Below, piece by piece: positions 26,384 to 35,800 of a stretch of 64,000 bases of DNA. Source of the DNA: Peptococcus simiae (GTDB lineage Bacteria > Bacillota > Peptococcia > Peptococcales > Peptococcaceae). The stretch lies in the NCBI RefSeq assembly GCF_046097595.1, contig NZ_JBJUVG010000006.1:1-64000 (forward strand), written 5' to 3'. Both the position numbers and the translations under genes were made by a program. Position 1 is the stretch's first letter; every line of letters starts with the position of its first letter. The notes beneath the pieces were generated by a model that saw nothing but the letters and a program-made list of their open reading frames with translations, was not told where the DNA came from and did not search any database.

Positions 26384-28177
26384 CTACTGCTTGTCTTGGA
26401 CCTCTTCTTTCACGTCCAGTTTTAGGTGCAGGTCCCGTAATTGCTTGCGGTCAACAGCCGAGGGGGCGTCTACCATGAGGTCCACAGCGCTCTGGGTTTT
26501 CGGGAAGGGGATAACGTCCCGGATGGTTTTCCGGCCGCCGATGAGCATGAGCATCCGGTCTAAGCCGATGGCCAAGCCCCCATGAGGCGGGGCCCCGTAT
26601 TCAAAGGCTTCCAGGAGGGTGCTGAATTGGTCTTCATAGACTTCCGGGGCCAGACCCAGCAGGTCAAAAACCCGCTCCTGGAGGGCCCGGTCATGGATAC
26701 GGATACTGCCCCCACCGAGTTCGACCCCATTTAAGACCACGTCATAGGCCCGAGAACGAATTTTACCCGGTTCGTCGGCAAAGGTATCCAGGTCTTCAGC
26801 GATTGGCGCTGTAAAGGGGTGGTGGACGGCGGTGAACCGGCCTTCTTCATCATCATACTCGAGGAGGGGGAATTCCCGGACCCAGAGGAAGTTAAAGGCG
26901 GATTCATCAATCAGCCCCCGCATTTCACCAAGTTTTAACCGCAGGTGGCCCAGGCTATCGGAAACCACCTTGAAGGAGTCGGCACCGAAGAAGATAATAT
27001 CACCAACTTCAGCCCCCATCCGGTCGAGGATGGCTTGGACGAGGCTTTCATCCAGGAACTTGGTAATGGGGGACTTAAGGTTCCCCTCTTCAACGACAAT
27101 ATAGGCCAGGCCCTTGGCCCCATAGATGGATACAAATTTACCCAGTTCATCCAGGGTCCGGCGGCTGAGGTCTGCACAGCCCTTGGCATTGATGGCCTTG
27201 ACCACCCCACCGGAGGCAACGGCCCCGCTGAAGACCTTAAAACCGCAGTCCTTGACCAGGTCAGAAAGATCAACCAGTTCGTAGCCAAACCGGGTATCCG
27301 GCTTATCACTGCCAAACCGGTCCATGGCTTCCTGCCAGGTCATTTGGGGGAAGGGGGTCGGCACGTCTTGGTCTAAAGTCGCTTTAAAGACATCCTTAAT
27401 CAGGGCTTCAGTGGTGGCGATGACGTCCTCTTCATCAACGAAGGACATTTCCAGATCCAGCTGGGTGAATTCCGGCTGACGGTCAGCCCGGAGGTCTTCA
27501 TCCCGGAAGCAGCGGGCCACCTGGTAGTATTTTTCCACCCCGGAAACCATCAGGAGCTGCTTGTACTGCTGGGGCGACTGGGGCAGGGCATAGAACTTCC
27601 CGGGGTTAACCCGGCTGGGGACCAAGAAGTCCCGGGCCCCTTCAGGGGTACTCTTCATCAGGATGGGGGTATCAATTTCCCAGAAGCCCTGGTCATCCAG
27701 GCTGCGCCGCATAGCGGTCATGGCCACATGGCGCATCCGCAGGTTGTCGCGCATTTCCGGCCGGCGGAGATCCAGGTAGCGGAATTTGAGCCGCTTATTT
27801 TCGTCAACATCCACATCGTCAGTCAGGTAAAAAGGTGGTGTTTTAGACCGGTTATAAATAACGATTTCACTGGCCACGACATCGATGGTCCCGGTAGACA
27901 GGTGGTCGTTTTCCATGCCTTCCGGGCGTTTTTTGACGGTCCCGCGAACGCCGAGGACAAATTCGCTCCGGATTTCTTCAGCCAGGGCAAAGGTTTCTGC
28001 TGAGCAGATTTCCGGGTTAGCCGTCACCTGAACAATCCCGCTCCGGTCGCGGAAGTCAATAAAAATAACCCCACCATGGTCCCGGCGTTTTTGTACCCAG
28101 CCGGTTAAAATAACTTCTTCTCCAATGTGTCCCTCTGTTAAGGCTGCACATTCATGTGTTTTTTTTAGTGGCAACAT
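26384..28177 (-). CDS. aspS: aspartyl-tRNA synthetase
   Basis: 597 residues, class II bacterial AspRS that charges tRNA-Asp. The N-terminal OB fold (VILTGWVQKRRDHGGVIFIDFRDRSG) binds the anticodon. Motif 2, RCFRDEDLRADRQPEFTQLD, lies near 219-238, the bacterial GAD insertion lies in the middle, and motif 3, GLAIGLDRMLML, near 535. It overlaps the end of hisS by 26 bases, a common clostridial hisS-aspS pair. Confidence 0.98.
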   Translation of the reverse strand: MLPLKKTHECAALTEGHIGEEVILTGWVQKRRDHGGVIFIDFRDRSGIVQVTANPEICSAETFALAEEIRSEFVLGVRGTVKKRPEGMENDHLSTGTIDVVASEIVIYNRSKTPPFYLTDDVDVDENKRLKFRYLDLRRPEMRDNLRMRHVAMTAMRRSLDDQGFWEIDTPILMKSTPEGARDFLVPSRVNPGKFYALPQSPQQYKQLLMVSGVEKYYQVARCFRDEDLRADRQPEFTQLDLEMSFVDEEDVIATTEALIKDVFKATLDQDVPTPFPQMTWQEAMDRFGSDKPDTRFGYELVDLSDLVKDCGFKVFSGAVASGGVVKAINAKGCADLSRRTLDELGKFVSIYGAKGLAYIVVEEGNLKSPITKFLDESLVQAILDRMGAEVGDIIFFGADSFKVVSDSLGHLRLKLGEMRGLIDESAFNFLWVREFPLLEYDDEEGRFTAVHHPFTAPIAEDLDTFADEPGKIRSRAYDVVLNGVELGGGSIRIHDRALQERVFDLLGLAPEVYEDQFSTLLEAFEYGAPPHGGLAIGLDRMLMLIGGRKTIRDVIPFPKTQSAVDLMVDAPSAVDRKQLRDLHLKLDVKEEVQDKQ

Positions 28178-29441
28178 GCTTGATCCCCTTTTCCAAGTAA
28201 GTGACGAGTTTATCTAAATCGATTTCTGTTTGTTCACCGGTAGCCATCTGCCGCACAGTTGCAAAGCCGCCCAGCCGCTCATTTTCGCCAATGAGGACGG
28301 TATAGGCCACCTGCAGACGGTCGGCATTCTTCATTTGTGCCTTAAGGCTCTTGCCCATGCTATCCATTTCGACAGCGATGTCCTTAGCCCGAAGTGCCTT
28401 GGCCAGGGCAAAGGCCATTTTCGAAGCCTCGGCATCCATGGGGGCCAGGTAGACTGCCGGCGTCCGCCGCTGGCCAATGGCTAGGCCCTGGCTTTCCAGG
28501 ATCAGGAGCAGCCGCTCCATCCCGGCAGCAAAGCCAACCCCCGGGGTATCCTGACCGCCACAATTATAGACCAGCTTATTGTAGCGACCGCCACCGCAGA
28601 TGGCATTTTGAGCCCCGCTTTTTTGGGTCATGATGACTTCAAAAGCCGTTTGGGTATAGTAGTCCAGGCCCCGCACCAGGGTGGAATCCAACTCATAGGC
28701 AATGCCCACTTCATCAAGGTAGCCCCGCACCGCTGCAAAGTGGTCCTTACAGTGGTCGCAGGCATAGTCCAGGGTGGTCGGTGCCTGGGCGGCCAGGGCC
28801 TTGCAGCCCTCTTCCTTGCAGTCTAAAATCCGCAGCGGATTCCGGTGGAGCCGGTCTTTACAGGTATCACAGAGGTCTTCTTCATGCCCGGCAAAATAAT
28901 CCACCAGGGCCTTTTCATAGGCCGGCCGACAGTCCGGACAGCCCACCGTATTTAAGGATACCTTCAAGTCTTGCAGCCCAAGGCGGCTGAAGAGGTCCAC
29001 GGCAAAGGTGATGACCTCAGCATCAACAACCGGGGCATCGCTGCCTAAGACCTCACAGCCGAACTGGTGGAATTGGCGGTACCGACCGGCCTGGGGCTGG
29101 TCATAGCGAAACATAGGCCCAATGTAGTAAAGCTTTTGGGGGGCCGGGCCGGCGAAGAGCTTATTTTCAATATAAGCCCGGACCACTCCGGCCGTCCCTT
29201 CCGGCCTGAGGGTAATGTGCCTGAGCCCCTTATCTTCAAAGGAGTACATTTCTTTTTCGACAATATCGCTGGTCTCCCCGACACTGCGCAAAAAGAGCTC
29301 GGTATGTTCAAAAATCGGGGTGCGTATTTCTTCATAGTGGTACAGGGAGAACAAGTGACGAATGTGGGCTTCCAAGGCTTGCCAGCCCTCCACATCGCCG
29401 GGCAGTATATCATTAATGCCGCGAGGCCTGGTGGTCAGCAA
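28152..29441 (-). CDS. hisS: histidyl-tRNA synthetase
   Basis: 429 residues. Class II enzyme: TRPRGINDILPGD at the N terminus, motif 2 MFRYDQPQAGRYRQFHQFG, and LVRGLDYYTQTAFEV (histidine A-site). A cysteine-rich insertion (CPDC, CDTC, DYACDHC) is usual in the Gram-positive form. The TTG at 29441 fits best: GGAGG lies 8 bases upstream and the protein begins LTTRPRG like homologues, whereas a TTG at 29456 falls inside that ribosome site. Confidence 0.95.
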   Translation of the reverse strand: MLTTRPRGINDILPGDVEGWQALEAHIRHLFSLYHYEEIRTPIFEHTELFLRSVGETSDIVEKEMYSFEDKGLRHITLRPEGTAGVVRAYIENKLFAGPAPQKLYYIGPMFRYDQPQAGRYRQFHQFGCEVLGSDAPVVDAEVITFAVDLFSRLGLQDLKVSLNTVGCPDCRPAYEKALVDYFAGHEEDLCDTCKDRLHRNPLRILDCKEEGCKALAAQAPTTLDYACDHCKDHFAAVRGYLDEVGIAYELDSTLVRGLDYYTQTAFEVIMTQKSGAQNAICGGGRYNKLVYNCGGQDTPGVGFAAGMERLLLILESQGLAIGQRRTPAVYLAPMDAEASKMAFALAKALRAKDIAVEMDSMGKSLKAQMKNADRLQVAYTVLIGENERLGGFATVRQMATGEQTEIDLDKLVTYLEKGIKHVATKKNT

Positions 29442-29469
29442 AAAGATCCCCTCCAAGTAGGTATTACAA

Positions 29470-29502
29470 TAAAAAACGCCTCGTCCACGGGGCAGAGGCG
29501 TT
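29470..29502 (-). terminator. terminator in the hisS leader
   Basis: AACGCCTC and GAGGCGTT around a 12-base loop, then a TTTTTT run on the minus strand. It lies between the hisS promoter and hisS, so it either ends the upstream operon or acts as an attenuator. The transcript carries no T-box motif. Confidence 0.85.
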
Positions 29503-29530
29503 CTTAAACATTTCCGCTAAACTACATTAA

Positions 29531-29559
29531 ATTGTAGTCATTTAAGCTATTTTTGTCAA
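29531..29559 (-). promoter_or_regulatory. hisS-aspS promoter
   Basis: Minus strand TTGACA, 17-base spacer, TACAAT: an almost ideal sigma-A promoter directly after the metallo-hydrolase gene. Transcripts would start near 29524 and run into the leader hairpin. Confidence 0.85.
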
Positions 29560-29563
29560 CGGG

Positions 29564-30187
29564 TCAAGCCTCCCAGCGGAAGTAAGGATTATGCTGCCGC
29601 TCAAAGGCCAGGGTGGTCTTTGGCCCGTGACCGGGATAAAGGACCGTATCATCGGGCAGGTCAGCCAACCGCTTTTGGACAGAGGCGACGATTTCTTCAA
29701 AGCTGCCGCCATCCAGGTCGGTCCGGCCGACGGTGCCTTTAAAGACGGTGTCCCCGGTAAAGGCAATCCCTTCCTTTTCCAGGTAAAGGACACAGCCGCC
29801 CCGGGTATGGCCCGGGGTATGGATGACGGTTATTTCCTGGCCGGCCAAGGGAATCTTGTCCCCATCAGTCATTTCCCGGTCAGCGGCCCGGGTATGGACC
29901 TGCATGCCGAAAAAGTCTTGTTGGCTGCCCAGCATGCCGGCATCGTCCCGGTAAATATAGACGGGGATGTCAAAGTGACCGGCAACGTCATCATTGGCAC
30001 CCACATGGTCATAGTGGCCATGGGTATTGATCACCATTTTAGGGCTAAGGCCCAGTCTGTCGATTTCCGCAATAATCCGCCGGCCATCTGCACCCGGGTC
30101 AATAATGGCGGCTTCTTTACTGTCTTCCGCATAGACCAGGTAGCAATTGGCCTCAATGGGCCCAACAACTAAGGGTTCAACTCTCAT
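29564..30187 (-). CDS. metallo-beta-lactamase fold hydrolase (glyoxalase II-like)
   Basis: 207 residues. The metal-binding THGHYDHVG motif is near 55-63, later ligands in HTPGHTRGG, FTGDTVF and YPGHGP complete a two-metal site. It begins LVVGPIEANCYLVYAED as in GloB/YqgX-type hydrolases. Substrate could be a thioester such as hydroxyacyl-thiol; not provable. The start overlaps the dtd stop by 4 bases, so it is the last gene of the recJ-relA-dtd unit. Confidence 0.9.
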   Translation of the reverse strand: MRVEPLVVGPIEANCYLVYAEDSKEAAIIDPGADGRRIIAEIDRLGLSPKMVINTHGHYDHVGANDDVAGHFDIPVYIYRDDAGMLGSQQDFFGMQVHTRAADREMTDGDKIPLAGQEITVIHTPGHTRGGCVLYLEKEGIAFTGDTVFKGTVGRTDLDGGSFEEIVASVQKRLADLPDDTVLYPGHGPKTTLAFERQHNPYFRWEA

Positions 30188-30651
30188 AAGTCCTCTCCTT
30201 TATTTCTAAGCTGGGGCGTTTCTATAAGTAGGGTGACCGGGCCGTTATTGGTCAGGCTGACAGCCATGTCTGCCTGAAATTGGCCGGTTTCAACGGTCAG
30301 GCCGGTCTCCCGGAGCTGGTCACAAAAAAGCTCGTAGAGGGCATTGGCCGCCTCAGGGGGCGCTGCCTCTGTAAAAGAAGGCCGCCGGCCCCGCCGGGTG
30401 TCCCCGTAGAGGGTAAATTGAGAGACGGCTAAAATAGCCCCGCCCTGGTCTAAGACCGACCGGTTCATTTTGCCGGCCTCATCTTCAAAAATCCGTAGGT
30501 TGGCCACCTTATCGGCCAGCCACCGGCATTTGGCCGGATCATCTTCATGGGTGACGCCGACAAAGACCAGGAGGCCGTCAGCAATCTGGCCAATGGTTTG
30601 GTCTTCTACCTCAACCTTAGCCTGGCTCACCCGCTGAACAAGGGCACGCAT
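30184..30651 (-). CDS. dtd: D-aminoacyl-tRNA deacylase
   Basis: Removes D-amino acids from tRNA. 155 residues from ATG 30651, which has AAGGAG 8 bases upstream; a longer reading would begin inside relA. RALVQRVSQAKVEV starts the fold, AVSQFTLYGD is the first active-site motif (near 79), and NNGPVTLLIET (near 138) the second with its Gly-Pro pair. One base separates it from the relA stop. A relA-dtd pair is common in Firmicutes. Confidence 0.97.
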   Translation of the reverse strand: MRALVQRVSQAKVEVEDQTIGQIADGLLVFVGVTHEDDPAKCRWLADKVANLRIFEDEAGKMNRSVLDQGGAILAVSQFTLYGDTRRGRRPSFTEAAPPEAANALYELFCDQLRETGLTVETGQFQADMAVSLTNNGPVTLLIETPQLRNKGEDL

Positions 30652-30652
30652 A

Positions 30653-32872
30653 TTAAGACTCCTTCCGGGAAAACTGCCGCCGAACTTGAAAAACATCAGG
30701 AATGCTAGTTATCTTATCCATAACCACCTGGAGCTCATGGATATCCCCAACCTCCAGGGTAATATCCATGACGGCCATATAGTTGTGAACCCGGGAGGTG
30801 ATGGACAGGATATGGACATCTGCGTCATTGATCAGGGCCATGACTTCCGGGGTAATCTTGGGCCGGTCAAAGGCTTCGACCGAGAGTTCCACCTTGAAGA
30901 GAGAGTCCTCGTAACCCTGCCATTTGACCTCGGTCAGCCGGTCCCGCTCTTTCTCAGGCAGCTTCAAGATATTGGCACAGTCGGCGTGGTGGACGGTGAC
31001 CCCATGGCCGCGGGTGATGTAGCCCACAATCGGGTCACCGGGGACGGGCTTGCAGCAGTTGGCAAAACGGACGCTCACATCAGCGGTACCGGAAATGGCC
31101 ACGCCACCGAAGCTCTTACCGGATTCTTCAATGTGGGTCTTGGGCGTTGAGCTGGAGGTCGTCTTTAATTCGGTTTCCTGAGCCGGCGCCTCTTCGCGCT
31201 GGGATTTTAATTCATCTTTAAATTCTTCCCGCAGCCGGTTAATGACCTGGTTGGTGGATAAGCCACCAATGCCCAGGGCGCAGAAGACATCATCAGCGGT
31301 ATTGTAGCCCATCTTCCCGGATATCCGGTTGATATTTTCTTCCTTGCCGAAAATATTCTCGTCCAAATCCAGGTACTTAAGGGCCTTTTTATAGAGGTCC
31401 TCGCCCCGCTCGATATTTTCTTCCCGCTTATTCTTTTTGAGCCATTGGCGGATTTTATTTTTGGCTTGGGGGCTTTTGACAATGTTGAGCCAGTTTCGGC
31501 TGGGTCCCTTGCTGTTCTTGGACCGGAGAATTTCTACGCTGTCGCCGTTTTTCAGCTGATAGTCGAAGGGAACTATCCGGTTATTGACCTTGGCGCCTAC
31601 GCACTGGTTCCCGATTTCCGTATGGACCCGGTAGGCAAAGTCGATAGGGGTGGACCCTTGGGGGAGCTCATAGACCTCCCCCTGGGGGGAGAAGACGAAG
31701 ACGGCATCGGAGAAGAGCTGGAGCTTGATGTTTTCCAGCATTTCCTTGCTGTCATCGGCATCGTCTTGGAGCTCTTTTAGGTGCTTAATCCAGTCCAGCT
31801 GGTTAACGTCATTGGTCTTTTCGCTGCCTCCGCTTTGCTTGTAAAGCCAGTGGGCAGCAACCCCGTATTCAGCCACCTGGTGCATTTCAAAGGTGCGGAT
31901 TTGGATTTCAAACCGCTCACCCCGGGGGCCAATAACAGTGGTATGCAGGGACTGGTACATGTTGGGCTTGGGCATGGCAATGTAGTCCTTAAAACGGAGG
32001 GGGACCGGCTTCCATAGGGAATGGACCACCCCTAAAACCACATAGCAATCCTGGACGGTATTGACCAGAACCCGGATGGCAATGAGGTCATAAATTTCAT
32101 CCAGGTCCTTGTGTTTCTTTTTCATTTTCCGGTAAATGCTGTAAAAGTGTTTGGGCCGCCCGGCAATTTCAAAGTAGAGGTCCCTTTTTTTCAGTTCATC
32201 GGAAATGTCATCAATGACTTCATCGATATACTCTTCCCGCTCTTCCCGCTTCATGGAAATCCGGTCCACTAAGTCGTAGTAGACCTCCGGCTCCAGATAG
32301 CGCAGGGAGAGGTCTTCCAGTTCCCACTTCAGGGTGATAATCCCTAGGCGGTCTGCAATGGGGGCATAAATTTCCAGGGTTTCCCGGGCAATCCGGGCCT
32401 GCTTTTCAGGGGCCTGGAAGTCCATGGTCCGCATATTATGTAACCGGTCAGCCAGCTTTATGATGATCACCCGGATATCCTGGGCCATGGCCACGAACAT
32501 TTTCCGGTAACTTTCCAACTGGCGTTCCTCTCTGGATACACAGGAGAGCTGGTCCAGTTTGGTGACCCCCTCAACTAAGAAGGCCACGTCTTCACCGAAA
32601 TGGTCGATCAGCCCCCGGGTGGTACAGCCGGTATCTTCCACCACATCATGCAGCAAACCGGCCGCAATGGCGCGGTCATCTAGCCCCAGTTCAGCAAGCA
32701 GGATAGCCACGTGAAGTGGGTGCGTAATATAAGGTTCACCGGATTTCCGGTATTGTCCCTGATGAAATTCTTCGGCAAACCAGTAGGCATCTTGTAAGAA
32801 AGCAAAGTCTGCATCCGGGTTGGTTTTATAAACAGCATCTACTAAGTCCTTAAATCGTACGGATTCAGTCAT
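30653..32872 (-). CDS. relA: bifunctional (p)ppGpp synthetase/hydrolase
   Basis: 739 residues. Order: HD hydrolase (GLLHDVVEDTG near 75), synthetase with RVLVNTVQDCYVVLG and the RFKDYIAMPKPN substrate loop, TGS (FSPQGEVYELPQGSTPIDFAY near 400), helical/conserved cysteine region (RFANCCKPVPGD), and a C-terminal ACT domain. RFKD marks the bifunctional Rel type. ATG 32872 is chosen because AAGGAGG lies 8 bases ahead; the overlap with recJ is 8 bases. Confidence 0.97.
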   Translation of the reverse strand: MTESVRFKDLVDAVYKTNPDADFAFLQDAYWFAEEFHQGQYRKSGEPYITHPLHVAILLAELGLDDRAIAAGLLHDVVEDTGCTTRGLIDHFGEDVAFLVEGVTKLDQLSCVSREERQLESYRKMFVAMAQDIRVIIIKLADRLHNMRTMDFQAPEKQARIARETLEIYAPIADRLGIITLKWELEDLSLRYLEPEVYYDLVDRISMKREEREEYIDEVIDDISDELKKRDLYFEIAGRPKHFYSIYRKMKKKHKDLDEIYDLIAIRVLVNTVQDCYVVLGVVHSLWKPVPLRFKDYIAMPKPNMYQSLHTTVIGPRGERFEIQIRTFEMHQVAEYGVAAHWLYKQSGGSEKTNDVNQLDWIKHLKELQDDADDSKEMLENIKLQLFSDAVFVFSPQGEVYELPQGSTPIDFAYRVHTEIGNQCVGAKVNNRIVPFDYQLKNGDSVEILRSKNSKGPSRNWLNIVKSPQAKNKIRQWLKKNKREENIERGEDLYKKALKYLDLDENIFGKEENINRISGKMGYNTADDVFCALGIGGLSTNQVINRLREEFKDELKSQREEAPAQETELKTTSSSTPKTHIEESGKSFGGVAISGTADVSVRFANCCKPVPGDPIVGYITRGHGVTVHHADCANILKLPEKERDRLTEVKWQGYEDSLFKVELSVEAFDRPKITPEVMALINDADVHILSITSRVHNYMAVMDITLEVGDIHELQVVMDKITSIPDVFQVRRQFSRKES

Positions 32873-35800
32873 CAGGACCACCTCCTTCAAAATAGGCTGG
32901 ATGCGGTAGAATCGGTGCCTGCACCTGGGCGGTGATGACAGCCGCATCACGGTGAAAGGCAAGGTCTAAGTACTGGGTATAATCAGCCCGTTCATGGGCA
33001 ATTTCCTGATAGGTTGGCGATTGGTCCAGGGCCTTCTTACCGGCATTGGTAACCAGGGCATAACGGCCATCTGCCTCCCGCCGGTTGAGAAAGCCCAGTT
33101 CCGTAAAGATGCGTTTGGCCAGACGGAGGGTCTCATAGGGGATTTTTTCGCCGCCCAGGCCTGCCAAAAGGTCCTTGCGGAGGGGGTCCGGCCCCTCTTT
33201 TAACCGCCGGCGGATCAGTTGGTAAAGCCGGCCCAGGACCTGCCGGTCCGGGCAGGCCCGGGATAGAATCAATTCATTTAAGGCCTGGTCCCGCTCGCCA
33301 TAAAGCAGGTGGACATAGGCCGGGGCCCCATCTCTGCCGGCCCGCCCGGCCAGCTGGTTAAAGGCCTCCTCTGAAAAACAAAGGTGGTAGACCACTACAT
33401 GGCGAACATCCGGTAGGTGGATGCCTTCACCAAAGGCGGTGGTCGCAATCAAAAGACGGATCTGGCCCCTTTGGAAGGCCTCCTGAAGCCAAGCCCGAGC
33501 CTTTTTATTGAGGCCCCCGTGGTAATAGCCCACGGTTTGTCGCAGTTGGTAGGGCAGGTAAAAGCGGAGTTTTTTAGCGATATCTAAGGCCTGTTTCCGG
33601 CTATTGACATAGCAGATGGTCTTTTCCCCAGATAAGGCTAGGCGGAAGAGGTATTGGTTTTTCTTTTCCAGACCCCGCTTGTCTATGACCTGTAAGTTTT
33701 CCCGTTTACTGGCATCGGCTATAAAGGTGATACCGGACCGGGCCGCTTGGCAGGCTTCTGCCGCATGGTCGGACATAGTGGCTGTCATGGCCAGACATTG
33801 GCCGCCCAGCTGGGGTAGGGCCTCTCTGAGCTGGCGGTAGCCGGCCCGGCGGTCAGCCAGGTGGTGGGCTTCGTCCAGAACCCAGAAACCGATTGTTTTT
33901 CCGCCATGCCGGAAGACGGTCTCATTGCCAAAGAAAAATTCCGGCGTTGCCAGGACAATGTCCGCCCGGCCATCGGCCAGGGCCCCAAAAAGGTCGACCC
34001 GCCGGCGGCCGGAAAGGTCGCCATAGGCCTCATAAACAGCCAAGCCCAAGGCCGCCATGGCCGGCTGGAGGTAGCGGAACTGGTCCTTGAGCAGGGCCTT
34101 TAAGGGGAAAAAGACCACCGTCATTTGCCCGTCATTCAGGGCCTTGGCCGCAGCCTGGACCTGGTAGACCAGGGACTTGCCGCGGCCCGTCCCCATGATG
34201 AGGGCCACATCCTTGCCTGCGGCCAGGGCCTCTAGGGCCTCTGCCTGCTTGGCATGGAGCTGGCCCCCCTTGAGGAGGCGGTCAGCGATAGCCGCTGGGG
34301 CCAGGCCCTGGGGCCGGTCAACTTGGCGGGCCGGCTGCCGGCCTTCCATCTGTTTGACCCGGCTAATCTTAAGGTTAGCGCCACGGAGGGTATCCCCTGA
34401 CCCGGTAATGGTCGTCAGGAGGGCCTCATACCGCCGGCCAGCTTGGATCAGGGGGGCCAGGGCAGCGGCCAGGTCCCGGTTTAGGTAGCCAATCTTCCCC
34501 CACTCGGTAACCACAGCCAGGGCATTGGGGTCATGGGGGTTATCCGGTTCGGCCACCAGGTCCACCGGGGTGGGCGCCTGAATCTTAGCTAAAAGGCTCT
34601 GCCGCCGCTCAAAGCTAACCCCGGCCACCTTGGTATAAAAGGTATCCGCTTCACCGATATCGGCATAGGGCCTTTCTTGGAGCTGGTCCTTGCCGTAGAG
34701 GTACAGCTGGTCATCAAGGGGGCCATCGGCCATATAGGCCGGGCGGATATCCTTGACCATCATTTCCAGCCGGTCCTGTCCGCGGAAGGTAGACTTATTG
34801 ACGGTAAAGAGGATATCTTGAGGGCCCCTGGTCGTTTGCTGGAGGTCCTTGCCCCGTCTAAAGGCAATACCCCGGATGTCCCCTTGGGGGGCCAGGACAG
34901 AAATCTGTAGGTGAGCATCGTCCTTGCCACAGGCCCGAGCCTTGAGGGAGGGCGCAGCCATAAGGGCAAAGGTGGGCATGGGGTTACCGCAACCGGTCGG
35001 TTCCAGCCGGTCCAGGTCTGCCCAGAGGTCCTCATCAATATCAGCCGGTTTGAGTAGACCATCCACTTTCAGGGGGTCCTTACCATACCACTGGTCAGCG
35101 CTCTCCTCACATTCTCTGATGAAGGCGGCCCGGAAGGCCGGTAATTTTTCCCGTAAAAGGCTCAACCCGGCTGCCTTGGCATGGCCGCCATACTGGACCA
35201 ATTCGTCGGCCGTGGCCTGCAAGTGGTCATAGAGGTTAAAGCCTTCCGGGGCCCGACCGGACCCGGTCAGGACGCCGGGGTCACTGACCTTGGCGGTCAG
35301 GACCAGGGCCGGTACCGCATACCGCTCCATAAGCCGGGAGGCGACAATCCCTATAATGCCCGGGTGCCAGCTGTCGCCAACCACCAGGACGGCCTTGGGC
35401 CGGGTCTCGGTCACTTGGGCCACAGCCTCTTGGAAGGCCTCCTCTTCCATACTTTTCCGTTCGATATTCAGTTGGTTTAAGGCCGCTGCCGCTTGCTGGG
35501 CGCTGACCTGGTCTTTCGCCGTCAGTAAGTCCAGGGCCAGGCTGGTTTGGTCCAAGCGGCCGGCGGCGTTGAGCCGGGGGGCCAGTTGAAAGGCAATATG
35601 CTCTGCCCGTAACTTACCAGGGGCCAGGTTGGCCTCGGTCATAAGGGCCGCAATCCCTGGTTGAGGGTTTTTATTCAAAACGGCCAAGCCGGCCTTCACA
35701 ATCCGGCGGTTGTCCCCTACCAGAGGGACAATGTCCGCCACCGTTGCCAGGGCAGCCAGGGCCACATAAGGCGCCAGCTCTGCCGCCGACCGACCCAGGG

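Noticed and set aside
29460..29515. 14-codon leader peptide in the hisS leader
   Set aside because: It contains no His codons and its ribosome site is poor.
29457..29563. T-box riboswitch for hisS
   Set aside because: The GGTACCGCG element is missing and the leader is too short.
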